In this document: positions 11,691 through 23,179 of the stretch, piece after piece
Layout: each line of letters begins with the position of its first letter
Position numbering within the stretch: the first letter of the stretch is position 1
NCBI RefSeq assembly: GCF_027409185.1
Contig: NC_084465.1
Coordinates: forward strand, 31,785,864-31,849,863
DNA: 64,000 bases
DNA from: Cynocephalus volans
Lineage: Eukaryota; Chordata; Mammalia; Dermoptera; Cynocephalidae
Direction of reading: 5' to 3'
Translations under genes and position numbers: made by a program
Notes under the pieces: model-generated
Told to the model about the DNA's origin: nothing
The model's database searches: none
What the model saw: the letters and a program-made list of their open reading frames with translations, nothing else

Positions 11691-12689
11691 ACAACCTTTT
11701 TGGAAACTAAAACCCATATAAAGAATAAATTAGCATTTCTATTCTGCAAATGAAGCCCAAAAATAAACTAACACGTTGATCTTGAATATGGAAAGCGATA
11801 AAGTCAGTTTTCTTGGTCCACTTACTGCAATCTTTTTAATAATAAATGAGTCTGGTTTTTCTGTGTGGTTCAGTGATACATTCATGTCTTATTGGATGGA
11901 TAAATCAACTGAAAATCTTGGTTAACATTTATAACTTTATTTAGCAAAGCATAGAAAGAGAAAGCCTCTGCTGATGTGACACCATTAAATTAAATTTTAT
12001 ATTTTAAATAAATAAATCATTCTGACCAGAACTGTCTCTTTCAAAAAATGACAAAGTAAATGCTTGGTAATTTACCTGATTCAATTACTCAGTTTTTCTA
12101 ACCCCTACACATATTTTAAATAATTAATGTCGCAATAAGAAATCATTTTGAAAAGTACATATTCTAAGTCGTGAGAATTTCTCATTACCTTATTCAAGGT
12201 CATTTAAAATAGAATCACAGAATTGATGATGTGGTCAATGGTAGAAGACTAAATTAGCCTTCCAAGAAAAGGCAAGAAAGTCATTTGAAAGAATCTTAAG
12301 ACTCTTTTAATAACGAAGAGTTTTCCAGCACAGAGCAATGCCCAATTCAGGGCTGCCCTGTCCCCACTCTTACTCTTAGGCATGCCATGTGCATGTGTTT
12401 GTATGCACGTGTGCACACACATACACAAAAAGATATTCACACAACCTAGACACAGAATTTTTTCTCTAAGTCTATGTGAAGTTTGGGACAATACATAGAT
12501 TTGAAAATGACATTGTGTCCTAAATTATCTCTAGTAAACAAGTTTAACACAGAGATAATTTGTATCAAAGATGTCTCTGTTCTCTATAATCTTTCTAATA
12601 CCCAACAGGAAGAAAAATAATTATGGGTCACTTGTTAGAATGCTGACCCTCTCTACTGTCATACACCTTAAAAGTGAGTCATGAGTGAT
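11691..12689. other. No gene or clear repeat recognised
   Basis: AT-rich sequence with short chance open frames only. A mixed CACACA/TGTG stretch at about 12385-12425 is the only low-complexity feature. Confidence 0.5.
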
Positions 12690-14510
12690 GTCAGCAAAAT
12701 GGCAGAATAGGAAACCTCAGGCTCCACTCCCCACAAGAGAAAGGTTAACTAGTAACTATTCACAGACCAGGACATCTTTGTAAAAACCCCATTACTTAGA
12801 AACAAGACTGAGACACACACGTGATCCACAGAACTTATTGAAAACTAAATTTAAAAGGTAATAATGAATTCACTTCAACTGTGCCATCCCACTCCTCTAA
12901 GTCAGCACAAAGAAGACAGAATTCTTCAGGACTCATGGCTTCTACAGAGGTAAAATAGAACTGGAGCAGTGATCCAGCTTCTCTACTACTCCAAGATGCT
13001 TCCTAGGAAGCCTCATTCTCACCTCATGGACCATCTGAGGGTAATGGCACAGCTATACCTCCCAGATTAAGATAGAAACAAGGAAAGCAGGAGGAGTCCA
13101 TATTGCTCAGCAAAGAATCTTTGCAGTACCTCTGTGTTCCTGTCAGCTATGGTTCCCAACTGCAGATACCAGCCAATTGCATAGCTCACCCACAAAGCTC
13201 AGCTGGTTACTTTCAGAAACACAATGGGAAGCTCAACCTGGCTTGAGCTCCTAGATGGCTAGTCTTCATGGCCAATGTCAGACTCACCCCAATGGCACTG
13301 CCTAAGCAAGGAGATGCCTGCTTCCATGCATTTCAGAGAAACTTAGAAGCAAGACCTATTCTACCCAAAAGTTCAAATAATAGTTCAGTGAAGCCAAAAG
13401 CTCACCCAAGGCTCCACTCAGAGAGAGGCAGTCTTTAATTATGAATATCTAAGAGCATATCCTCTGCTCTCCCCTGTCCCAAGCAATGATTCTACCTAAC
13501 CCTGGAACCCACCTGCAGTTCTGTCCAACTGTAGATATTAAATAGCCAAATTGCTTGGCCAAAGATGGACCTGACTAGTGTTCTTCATAGTACCCAGCCA
13601 GCATCTCTGCATGATAGTAGAGCCTAGCCAGTGATCTTGCTGGACATCAAAGCCAAGCCACTAGCTCTACCTGACATCATAGAAAAGCTCATGAAACTAT
13701 AGACCTGACTACAATCTCTGCCCACATGTTGTTGTAACCAGCTGGCCCTTTCAGAACTATAGGCTAAATAGTGAAGACTTTTCCCTGCAAAAACACCTGT
13801 ATAGGCTGGAAGAGGTGGCTGTCTCTTCAAATGTGCAGTCAACAATGTAGGAGCACAAGTATTACAAAAAACCAGGAAATCATGACATCTCTAAAAGAAA
13901 ATAAAGCTCCAAAAATGGTTCCCAAAGAAATGGGAGATCTATGAAATTACTGACAAAGAGTTCAGGGTAATTCTGTTTAAATGTTTAGTGAACTATAAGA
14001 ATATATGAATGAAATTTAGGAAAGAATACATGGTCAAAGCAAGAAATTTGAGAAAAATGTAGAAACAATTAAAAAATAGAAATCCTTGAGATGAAGAATA
14101 CAATAAATAACTGAAAAATTCAATAGAGAGCTTCAATAGCAGACTCAATGAAGCAGAAGAACGAATCAGTGAGCTGGATCACAGAACATTAGAAGTTATC
14201 CAGTGAGAGAAGCAAAAATACACAAGAAAGAGAAAGAATGAAGAAAGCTTCTGAGAATTACTGAAGACCACCAGAGACCAAATCTTTGAATAATAAAAGC
14301 TGCCAATGGAGAAGAAAGAGGAAAAACACCAGAAAGCATATTAAAGGAAATGATGGCTGTCTACTTTACTAATCTGAGGATATATGCAATATTCAGGTAC
14401 CAAAAGAGAAGTGTCCAATCAAATTTAATGCAAAAATTGAGTTCCCTAAAACACATAATAGTTAGAAACTATCAAAAATTAAAGATAAAGAAAAAATCAA
14501 ATCTTCAGTT
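12690..14510 (+). mobile_element. Old L1 5' UTR and ORF1 start region
   Basis: The start GTGATGTCAGCAAAATGGCAGAATAGG is the reworked version of the 5' UTR opening found in old mammalian L1 (GTCAGnAAAATGGCGGAATAGG); the rest of the leader follows with C-rich anatomy. From about 13860 it is A-rich and resembles the ORF1 coiled-coil coding region, with tracts like GCAGAAGAACGAATCAGTGAG. No long open frame survives. This is the 5' half only; it carries no ORF2 and is not a complete element. Confidence 0.65.
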
Positions 14511-16879
14511 CTAATATGAATTTGCAGTAGCATTCAAATTTTTCCAAGTTCTTAAGATCAGCCTCAAAGACAGAGATCAGCAGTGTTTTTATGTATTTAA
14601 TTCTGTAGTACAAACAAAATGCATAATACTGATATTCACTATGTCACTGTCACACAATTTATTTTTCCAATTATCAAAACTTTATTCCATAAGTTTATAA
14701 TTATAAGTTATAGTTATAATACCCTAACAGAGCTGCTGTTCAAGGTTTCAAATATGAAAAGTCTCAAAAAATTGATAGTATTGTGCATTACTTTACATTT
14801 GCTATACATGGCTTCACAATGGTTTCTCCTGGTTTCCTTTCCTTGATGAGATTATTATTTTTTTGAACCACTTATGGCTTTTTTTATTTGTATCACTTAG
14901 AGGTCCATACCCAGTTGATGCTTAAGAAACTTTGGATGAGTTTATCTATCTCCAGGAACTCTTTCTAAAATGTGCCCAGAAATATATTTCTAATATATAA
15001 GATTATGAGTTTCCTTCAATATAACTAAATAGCAGTCAAAATAGTCTAAACAAGACAATTTTATTTTAGACATCTTTTGACATCAGCATACAGATGTCAT
15101 TCCTTATTCATTTTTAAAACTGCATGTTATCCCATTTTACAGATGTGCTAGAATGTGTTGAACAAGCCCCATGTTGTTACAAATACAGGTTCTTTCTCCG
15201 TTTTTTTTTTTACTATTTATTTGTTGATAAATCCACATTATTTGTTCTATAGAGTTACCTAGGGTCTGAATTGTGATGATTACATCCCTGACATGTTCAG
15301 CATTTTCTTGTTTCTTACATTTCCTATGATTACTAGCTAGAGTTTAGAGGCCTAATCAGATTTCAGTTTGATTTCTGGAAGGATTATTCTTAGCTGGTGT
15401 TTCATGCTACAACTAGTTGCTATATAACATCTGGTCAAATCCCTTACTGTTATTTAAGCAGCAGTTGAGGAGTATTGACTCTATCCGTTAATTCATTATG
15501 AATTGCAAAATGGCTATTTCTAATTCTATCATTCCTTCTTCATCTATTGTCTTGAGTGAAAAGAAACTCACTCTCCTCAAATATTTGGTTACCATCAGGT
15601 ATAGTTCATATAGGAAATGCAGGTTAAATGGTTCTTCCCTTTATTTACCAGTTTTAAGAGTGATGAGTTGGCACCTTAATATTCATAAAAATGGCCAGTG
15701 AAGGTTTTTTGTTTTGTTTTTTTAAGTATCATTTTGAACTCACACATTTAAAAATATTTGATGTATTTCAACCCATTATTTCTTTGGTGATTTTCAAATT
15801 TTCCTATCTTTGGCAGTAGGAGACTCTTTAAGTTGGCTCATGAGGTGCTTTTGATAGCCTCCTTGCTTTATGGTTTAACAAGATATTTCAGAATCATCTT
15901 GCACATTTTCTTTCTTAGACCTGGAATTGGACATTGTCCTAATTGGCCCTGGTTTCTTTAACGGGTAAATGATATTTCAGTATTTAGAACGTCAGATTGG
16001 AGGATGCATCACTAGTACATTAATCTAAAAGTTTTTCTTCCATTGCCTGATACCAGAATCATATATTTGTGGGTTATTCATCTCTGTAAAATTGTAAAAA
16101 AAATTTTAAAAATTTAAAAAGTAGAAGACTTAAAATAAGTCTTCTGTGTTTTCTCCTGAGATCTGATGAAAAGGTTACTAGTTGAAGGTTCAAAAGGAAA
16201 GCTTCAAGGCCTTCTGTGTGTGGTGTTAAGTAAGTCATTTTACTACAGTGTAGAGGATTCTTAAAGCAAATGTACTTCATAGGGCCTGGTTTTCCAAAGC
16301 CTTGCAGTTTCAAATATTGACCTTGAAGAGGACTGGAAATTTTCCTCAGGCTATAAATAAAGATAAAGATTTGTGGCACAGCAAGGTTGCTGGCTCAAGG
16401 ACAGACTAGTTACTGATTGTTATGTAATGATACTGAGAAATTGCTGTAAGAAGGGAATGTTTGCTAGATCAAGCTTTTGTTGGTGGATCACTTAATTATC
16501 TAATAGAATGTCATATGACTTGTTTCACTGAAAGTTACCAGCCTATATTTTTAAACTATAACCCCACCTATATTCTCTTCCTGTATCTTCCTGGTCTGGA
16601 AAATAAATGCAGGAAGAGAACACCAATTGGGGTTAATTTCCCAACGAAGGCATGCCTCTCACTTGAGGGTTCTGGGGAAGTTAACCACTTCGGGGCTGCT
16701 CACTGCTCAGAAGAGATGGGCTTTCAGTAATCCTTTGTGACTCCCTCACCCAGGGGATGTGGGGTGACAAACCCATGGGGGGCAAAGCAAGACTACTCTG
16801 AGTCATACATAATTCCTTCTACTTAAAAATAGAGATATTATTACCTATCACAGCTTATATGAGGATCAATATTGAAAGT
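14511..16879. other. No gene; possibly an ancient repeat at about 15240-16010
   Basis: No coding potential was seen; the longest frame is 101 codons on the minus strand with no recognisable similarity. The part at about 15240-16010 recalls a very common ancient mammalian LINE-type repeat (the blocks CTTTAAGTTGGCTCATGAGG and AGACCTGGAATTGGACA), but I cannot name the family firmly. The rest is unassigned. Confidence 0.35.
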
Positions 16880-17100
16880 ACTTGATAATAATAGCTAACA
16901 TTTTCTAGGGGTTTCTTATGTGCCAGTTTTTAAGCTGGGTACGTTACCTACTTTATATCATTAAATCTGTATAAAAGGACAAAAAGTACCATTATTATCT
17001 CCCTTTTATGAAGGAGATCACCAAAGATGAGAGAGGCTGAGTATCCTGCTGTTCTCATAAACGGAAGTCAGGATGATCCTAAGAAGCTGAGGTCGTTAAA
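16880..17100 (-). mobile_element. MIR SINE fragment
   Basis: The plus strand gives the reverse complement of the MIR core and tail: TTATGTGCCAGTTTTTAAGC, then TACCATTATTATCTCCC. It is ancient and diverged, with no tRNA-like promoter left. Confidence 0.55.
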
Positions 17101-17584
17101 CAGGTTAGAAGCTGAATTTCCTGTCCAAGTACAATTAGCCAAATTAACACCACAGAGAATGTATAGCTGGAAGATCTGGAGAGTGACTGGACATAACCAG
17201 TAGTAGCTGTCCAAATTAAGAAAAATTAAAAATGCATTAAATTCATGGTCAGAAGCAGAATGAATGTATTTGGATTCAATTACAAGAATTGAAATAAAAA
17301 GTTCTGATGGAATGAAAACTCGGCAACTGGGATTCCAGGTTGAGCTCTTTTACAAACTGGCTGTTTGAGTTTGCCAAGTGATTTATTCTCTCCAGGACTC
17401 AACTCTTCACAGGGGAGTTAGAATAGTGATTTCACAGGCTAATGTGCTAGGATAAGAATAGAATGGTAATGTTTGAGAATGACTTTACATAACTCACTAT
17501 TAATGTGCAAAGTAAAAAACAAAAAACTTTATAACAAACTTACAGGTTCCACTGATCGAGGTTTCCGAATCACTCACTGACTCC

Positions 17585-17795
17585 TTCATTTAACAATACT
17601 TGTTGAACATCTACTATGTGCCAGGCACTGAAGCAAGGAGAGTTCTAGCAGTGAACAAAATGAAGTCACATGTTCTTAGTTTACAGTCCAGTGATGAAAG
17701 ACGGAAAATAAACAAATAAATGATATATACTATGTCAGGTGGTGATAAATGCTACAGAAGAAAGAATAAACAAGATACGTTACTGGTGAAGGGAA
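17585..17795 (-). mobile_element. L2 LINE 3' end
   Basis: The plus strand reads TACTATGTGCCAGGCACTG, then CAGTGAACAAAATGAAGTC and AAACAAATAAATGATATATAC, which is the reverse complement of the conserved L2 tail. It abuts an L2 copy in the opposite orientation at about 17795, so two independent insertions or a rearrangement lie back to back. Confidence 0.7.
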
Positions 17796-18225
17796 ATATT
17801 ACAGTCCCAGTGGCCTCTTTGCTCTTTCTTGAATACACCAGGACTAGTACCAAATTTGCACCAGCTGATTCATCTGCCTGGCACACACTTCCCCCTAAAT
17901 ATCCTCATGGCTAAATTTCTCCTCTTTCAAGTTTTTGTTCAAAGGGCATCTGCTGGATGAGGCCCAACACATGGAAGGTACCGCCCTTGCCCACACTGTT
18001 CTCTATTTTCCTTCCCATAGATCATATCTCTTTCTAATATATGATATAAATTGCTTATCTATCTGTTTAATATCTATCTCCCCCCGCTAAAATGTAAGTT
18101 CCAGGGAAGCAGGGCTCTTTGTCTGCTCTGTTCAAAGATGTATTCCAAAGCATAGAAAGTGCTGATAAGAAATAATGCTGAATAAATAATTAATAAACAA
18201 ATTTATCAATGAGTGAATGAATGGA
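17795..18225 (+). mobile_element. L2 LINE 3' end
   Basis: The plus strand shows the usual L2 order: CTTTCTTGAATACACCAGG, a TTCAAAGGGCATCTGCTGG region, AAAATGTAAGTTCCAGGGAAGCAGGG, and the terminal GAATAAATAATTAATAA. Only the 3' portion is present. It is diverged and non-coding. Confidence 0.7.
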
Positions 18226-18299
18226 TTAGGAAGGTGATCTGGAAAGTCTTCTGATGTGTTGACTACATAGTAAAAGCTGGACATTTAAAAATTAAAACT

Positions 18300-18670
18300 T
18301 AAGAAATGTTGTTAATTAAATTGTGCTGCATCCAGTTGATAGACTATTATGTGTTCCATAAAAATGATTTTTAAATGACATCTGTGAGCATTACAAAATA
18401 ACATGAAAACTGCTTGTAATATATAGCTAAGTGAAAAAGAGAGAATGAAAAAAATATGTTTATAGTCATAGAATTATAACAACCACATAAAAAAGTCCTG
18501 AGAATAAACGTTAGAAAAAAGTACACTCAGTGTTACCTGTATATGTTACAGTAATTATTGTTGATTTCCTTTGTTTTTCTATTTTACAAATTCTTTATAA
18601 TGTGATTATATCATCTTTGATGTAAAAATTGATTTTTAAAAAAGTTCATCTATACAATGCTACCTCTCCT
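18300..18670. mobile_element. Ancient L1-like 3' UTR sequence
   Basis: The blocks GACTATTATGTGTTCCATAAAAATG and AATATATAGCTAAGTGAAAAAG resemble an old L1 tail family also suspected at 34190-34450. The sequence is AT-rich with no open frame. The assignment is by eye only. Confidence 0.4.
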
Positions 18671-18991
18671 TCACGGGATTATAAAAGTTTCTTTGTCTTG
18701 ATTTGTTTGTATTTTACATTTAGAAATTAGACCTTAACAATGCAATGTACCCTCTGACAAGCAGGGACCGGAGTTGAAAAGAGCACACCTACATCCCAAG
18801 GAGATTGTCTCCAGGACAATGAAGTCCTATCAATTGAACATGCCTTTCAAGAGAAAAACACAATGCATAAGTGATTATAAATAGATACATAGCACTAGGC
18901 AGTGGAAATTGCCCAAAATCCTGCTTTTTCGTGTGCTTTTCCATTACTTTGGAGATCAAGAGATGGTTGAGGATCAGCAACACATATTCAG

Positions 18992-20325
18992 AGCTTACAG
19001 CCATCTGATATTGGACAAAGGCAACAAAAATCTATATTGGGGAAAAGACTGCCTCTTCAACAAGTGGTGCTGGGAAAACTGGGTATCCATATGCAGAAGA
19101 ATGAAACTAGATATGCACCTCTCACCATACACTAAAATCAACTCAAAATGGATTAAAGACTTAAGAATAAGACCTGAGTTAACATGATTAAGGGAAAATA
19201 TAGGTGAAACACTTCAGCAACTAGGTCTGGGCACAGATTTCATGAATATGAGCCCGAAAGCACAAGTAGTGAAAGAAAAAATAAACAAAAGGGACTATCT
19301 CAAACTAAAAAGCTTCTGCACAGTCAAGGAAACAATCAACAGAGTGAAATGACAGCCTACACTGTGGGAGAAAATTTGTACTAACTATGCATCCAACAAG
19401 GGATTCATATCCATGATATACAAGGAACTCAAGCAATTATACAGTAAAAAACAAAATAACCCAAATAAAAAATGGGCAAAGGAGCTGAATAGACATTTTT
19501 CAAAGGAAGACGTACAAATGGCCAAGAGGTACATGAAAAATGCTCAACATCATTAGTCATCAGGGAAATACAAATTAAAACTATAATGAGATAATATCTC
19601 ACCCCAGTTAGACTGGTTATAATCAAAAAGACGATGAATAACAAATGCTGGTGAGGGTGTGGAGAGAAGGGAACACTACTGCACTGTTGGTGGGACTGTA
19701 AATTAGTACAACCATTATGGAAAACAGTATGGAGTTTTCTCAAACAACTACAGATAGATCTTCCATACGATACAGCAATCCCACTTCTGGGTCAGAGGAA
19801 TGGAAATCATCATGTCAAAGGGATACCTGCACTCCCATGTTCATCGCAGCTCTGTTTACAATAGCCAAGATATGGAACCAACATATATGTCTATCAATGG
19901 ATGACCGGATAAGGAAAATGTGGTGTATATACACCAAGGAACACTACTCTGCCTTTAAAAAGAATGAAATATTCCCATTTGCAATAAATGAGCCTGGAGA
20001 AACAGGTTGAGTGAAATAAGCAAAGCACAGATGGATAAATACCACATGTACTCACTGACAAGTGGGAGCTAAGAGAGAAGAAGGAAGGAAAGAAAGACCA
20101 CAGTGATGTTTTGCACTTGCAGAGGGAGGGAAAATTCTTTGGGCTACAAAGTGGAATGAGGAGAAAGGGGGAGGGAGAGGGAGGTTGAGGATAATTGCGT
20201 CGGGGACAAAGGGTACAAATGCAATTTGTACTAATGGGCACGCTGCCAGTATGAATCTGGCCTTCACATCATGGGCACGAGGGGTGACAATCAGCTTTGT
20301 ATCTCATGAATATTCATACCCCCCC
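18992..20325 (+). mobile_element. 5'-truncated L1 (ORF2 C-terminus and 3' UTR)
   Basis: From about 18992 the sequence matches the C-terminal part of L1 ORF2: [15 protein letters not shown] and [14 protein letters not shown] are readable at about 19050-19160. The cysteine-rich end and 3' UTR follow, ending near 20325 with ACAATCAGCTTTGTATCTCATGAATATTCAT and a short C/A tail. The frame is broken by several stops. It belongs to the same family as the copy at 26050-29940, where the corresponding region is far less damaged. No convincing target duplication was found. Confidence 0.85.
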
Positions 20326-20339
20326 AAAAAATGTATGTC

Positions 20340-20490
20340 AGAGATGTGTTATTCCACTCGCTCCTCAGAATAATTCACTGAGGTAGGAATTATATTACCA
20401 AATTTCAGATGACAAAATAGGGAATATAAATAACTTGCCCAGGGTAATACACCAAGATTGCTGGTGAAACTATAACTCACATTAGATTCC
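20340..20490 (-). mobile_element. MIR SINE fragment
   Basis: The plus strand has GAGGTAGGAATTATATTACC .. AACTTGCCCAGGGTAATACACCAAGATTGCTGGTG, the reverse complement of the MIR core. It lies immediately 3' of the L1 tail, so the L1 may have landed in or beside it. Confidence 0.55.
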
Positions 20491-21049
20491 AAGTGACTGT
20501 CAATATACTACTCAATTCTCATATGGGGAAGAGGCAAAAATTTCTAATATTTCTTGTAGGAAATATGAGTTGGAAATAGCTCCTTTGCCTCAGTCAATGT
20601 TGCCTCCTGAGAAGCTACATCAGGAATGGTTCTGTGCTTCATGAATCCAGGTGAGAAGCAGAGACCTAGTGTGAACCTGAGGCTGGAACAGAAACTTGGC
20701 ATTTGGTCCTCTTTTGTGTACCAGTTGACCAGGTCATGCTTTGAGGTGACCCCTTCTGTTAAATCAAATGATTACACTCTAATCTGTCCTTAAAGAAATG
20801 GCTTGCTGGAGAAAACAGTTTTTGAAATCAATAATTTAATATTTATATGGGCACTTTCTTGTATGTACATTCATATAAAGACTAAAACATAGTAGCTTTA
20901 GTTTAAATAAACACTAAACATTCCAGCAAGGAAGAAAAGTGCATTGATTTTACTCCGAGATCTGGTTTCTCAGCCAAATTGGAAGCTAATAAAGTAGTAT
21001 GTTTCTATTCATGTTAAGTGACATATATAATGCCAACTTCTAACACCTC
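20491..21049 (-). other. HYAL4: 3' flank of HYAL4, probable 3' UTR
   Basis: This is the sequence directly downstream of the HYAL4 stop in the gene's sense. It is AT-rich with no repeat recognised. On the minus strand an ATTAAA occurs near 20835, a possible poly(A) signal about 215 bp after the stop codon. Other A/T hexamers nearby make this uncertain. The real transcript end cannot be set from sequence alone. Confidence 0.4.
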
Positions 21050-21532
21050 TCAATGGAATTTATAAGAGAAATTGTTAAGTTTCATCTCTTCCCTAAGTGC
21101 CTTCTTTAGAGGCCATGCAATTCCTTCATTTATCTTACAACTGATCTTCCAATAACCTGCTAAAACCAGCAGACATAGTGTCATTAGTGGGCCAGAAGGG
21201 GAAACCGCAGAGCCCGCATCAGCCGACCTCATTTCTCGGCAATCAGCCCCTTCGTATCCTTGATAACAATGACAGGAAAATTTCTCCGCCATCACTGACA
21301 GGTCAGTATCAGATGCTTTTCCTTTCACAATAAATTCCCCATCCTCAGAGGCCTCTATGTGGTAACTTGCAGGGTTCAAATGAAGGTAATCAGGAGCTGT
21401 CCACATCTTCCTTATGCACCTCCCGTTATTCCTGCAGAGGTGAAAGCTGCACACCTCAGCGGCTCTGCTCACGTTGACTATGTAGCTCCCTAAATCAGAA
21501 CTCACGAACTGCTTCACCTTTGTACAGTTGAC
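21050..21532 (-). CDS. HYAL4: HYAL4 last coding exon: end of catalytic domain, EGF-like domain, altered C-terminal tail
   Basis: The exon opens after a TTTCTAG acceptor with VNCTKVKQFVSSDLG and continues in phase 0 from the 90-nt exon, encoding residues about 349-508 of the predicted protein. It holds the cysteine-rich EGF-like module of hyaluronidases: CSFHLCRNNGRCIRK at about 21400-21455 and CHCYQGYEGADC near 21240-21275. A short hydrophobic stretch, LMTLCLLVLAGYW, follows and would be the GPI-anchor signal. The reading frame then runs about 31 residues further in a charged tail, to a stop at 21050. From memory, human HYAL4 ends a few residues after the hydrophobic stretch with Gln-Leu-stop. 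Here CAG TTG TAA (21135-21143, minus strand) is present but in another frame, suggesting a one-base loss. The product is about 508 residues against a usual 481. Confidence 0.9.
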   Translation of the reverse strand, partial: VNCTKVKQFVSSDLGSYIVNVSRAAEVCSFHLCRNNGRCIRKMWTAPDYLHLNPASYHIEASEDGEFIVKGKASDTDLSVMAEKFSCHCYQGYEGADCREMRSADAGSAVSPSGPLMTLCLLVLAGYWKISCKINEGIAWPLKKALREEMKLNNFSYKFH

Positions 21533-23089
21533 CTAGAAATGTAGAAACAAATATGTGTTAGTGTTTTCCCAGGTACTGATAAGGTTAGAGCTTCTAGGCC
21601 TACAGGCAGCTCTTTGGTCTAGATTGAAAGTTATAGCTTGGTTGCAGGTATTGAACACTTAGAATCCTGTGCACAATAACACGGGGGTCGCATATCAGAA
21701 AGGGGAAAGGTCTAAGGAACAGGAGATGGAGAGTATGTTAGAGTCAGGCTAACTGACTGAACTTGCAAATGGACCCCAGAGTCAACATATGAAACCTTGT
21801 CTTCCTCCAATTCGCGCTGCCTTTTTTTTCTCCTTCTAGCTCCAAGTTAACAAGTGTGAAAAGGAGAGTAACAAGCCCAAATTAGAAGTCGTGCTGAAGC
21901 TGCTGTCCTCAGGCCACTTTCAGGTATTTGGTGCCTTTCATGATTGTTCAGAACCTGAATCATCATATTGCATGAATTTATTATGAACGTCAACCTGTAG
22001 CCTTCTGGATTTTCCTGTTAATTATGCTCAAACATCAACTGTCCTGGGTCCTACTCTTCTATATACAATTCAAACACAGGATGGCCTGTAAGGCTGACTA
22101 GGTAATTCGTATGTGTTGTTTCTATAATGTGTTCTAAAGAGAAGCCACCTGGGTTTAGCACCCAACTTCCCGATGAACCTCTTCTCATGAGCCACATGGG
22201 GGCTGGAGTGGAAAGGTCACACCTGGAATGTCAAGAAATGATTCTCTCAATTTCTACCAAATTCTCATACGTGGAGATAGTCATAAATAGTTTCATAAAC
22301 AATCATCTCGGTGGCAACAAATGGAGTCTGTGAAATTCTAAGAATAATATCAGATGATTATGGACTTGCAAAAATTTAATTTAACAAAAAGTGCTGAGGA
22401 TAGAAAGGTTATAATATTATACAACAGAGCTATAAACAAATGACATCTGGAAATAGAGAAGGGATCATGATTCACGTGGATTAGTGAAAACTAGGAAGAA
22501 TTCTTGGAGTATCTAATATCTCAGCTGGGAGAAATTTGAAGAGCTATATAAATCTTATTTTAAATGCTATTAATTTTCAGCTGATTTCCCCATAGAGGAA
22601 AAATAGCTTTAAAATGGAGATTAAAAATTTACCAGCTGCTTCTACTTCTTAAAATGGGATAGAACACATTTTAGGTAGTGGCTAAATGCAAGGGCTCCAG
22701 CATCAAACTGTCCATGGCTAATGCCAGCTCCACCACTAACTGGCCTAACTACCTGGTACCCTAGTTAGGTTTCTTCTTTTTTTTTCCTCATCTGTAAATG
22801 AAGATGACAGTCACTACCTCACATGGCCAGTAAGTGAGCAAACCCAAAACAAAAAATCTCTTAGCACACAGTAAATATTTAACAAATGTCATGTTATGAT
22901 TACTATCATTACATAAAACTGACAATATTTATTGAGTCTTTTCTATGTACCACACAGCTATTTGGACTTTTATTCTAAATCTGGTTTATTGTGGGGGTCA
23001 TGAGAGCTTTCATTAGAGTGAGCTCTATAGGGAAACAAAGCAAATACTTTAAAAAAAACATTAAATATACCATCAAGGCATTGACTTAC
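21533..23089 (-). other. HYAL4: HYAL4 intron between the 90-nt exon and the last coding exon
   Basis: This 1,557-bp intron has a GTAAGT donor and a TTTCTAG acceptor on the minus strand. It contains a MIR element at about 22675-22915, and otherwise nothing I recognise. Confidence 0.85.
22675..22915 (+). mobile_element. MIR SINE
   Basis: The order GGGCTCCAGCATCAAACTG, CCACTAACTGG, TTTTTCCTCATCTGTAAATGAAGATGACAG and CACACAGTAAATATTTAACAAATG follows the MIR consensus from core to LINE-like tail. It lies in a HYAL4 intron, opposite to the gene. Confidence 0.65.
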
Positions 23090-23179
23090 CTCAGATGAAG
23101 TTAAATTCATGTCTCCCCAAATCACAATGCCTGCGGCTCCCAAGGCAGCACTTTCTCCAATGGTACTAATTAGATCTTG
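23090..23179 (-). CDS. HYAL4: HYAL4 90-nt coding exon
   Basis: Exactly 30 codons lie between a CTAG acceptor (exon starts at 23179) and a GAG|GTAAGT donor (exon ends at 23090). The peptide begins [17 protein letters not shown] and ends with [10 protein letters not shown]. This is the conserved C-terminal strand/helix of the glycoside hydrolase 56 barrel, and the 90-nt size is the same as in the neighbouring HYALP1 copy. It is too short to stand out as an open frame; family knowledge and splice sites define it. The upstream exon ends in phase 0 after FFLSQ. Confidence 0.95.

Noticed and set aside
19429-20267. Frames of 70-115 codons on the minus strand
   Set aside because: They are antisense to the 5'-truncated L1 at 18992-20325.
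1-21049. SPAM1 (PH-20) exons in the left part of the window
   Set aside because: Synteny predicts SPAM1 beyond HYAL4, but no VIDWE-type catalytic block, 90-nt exon or EGF-like exon was seen here, so it probably lies outside the window.
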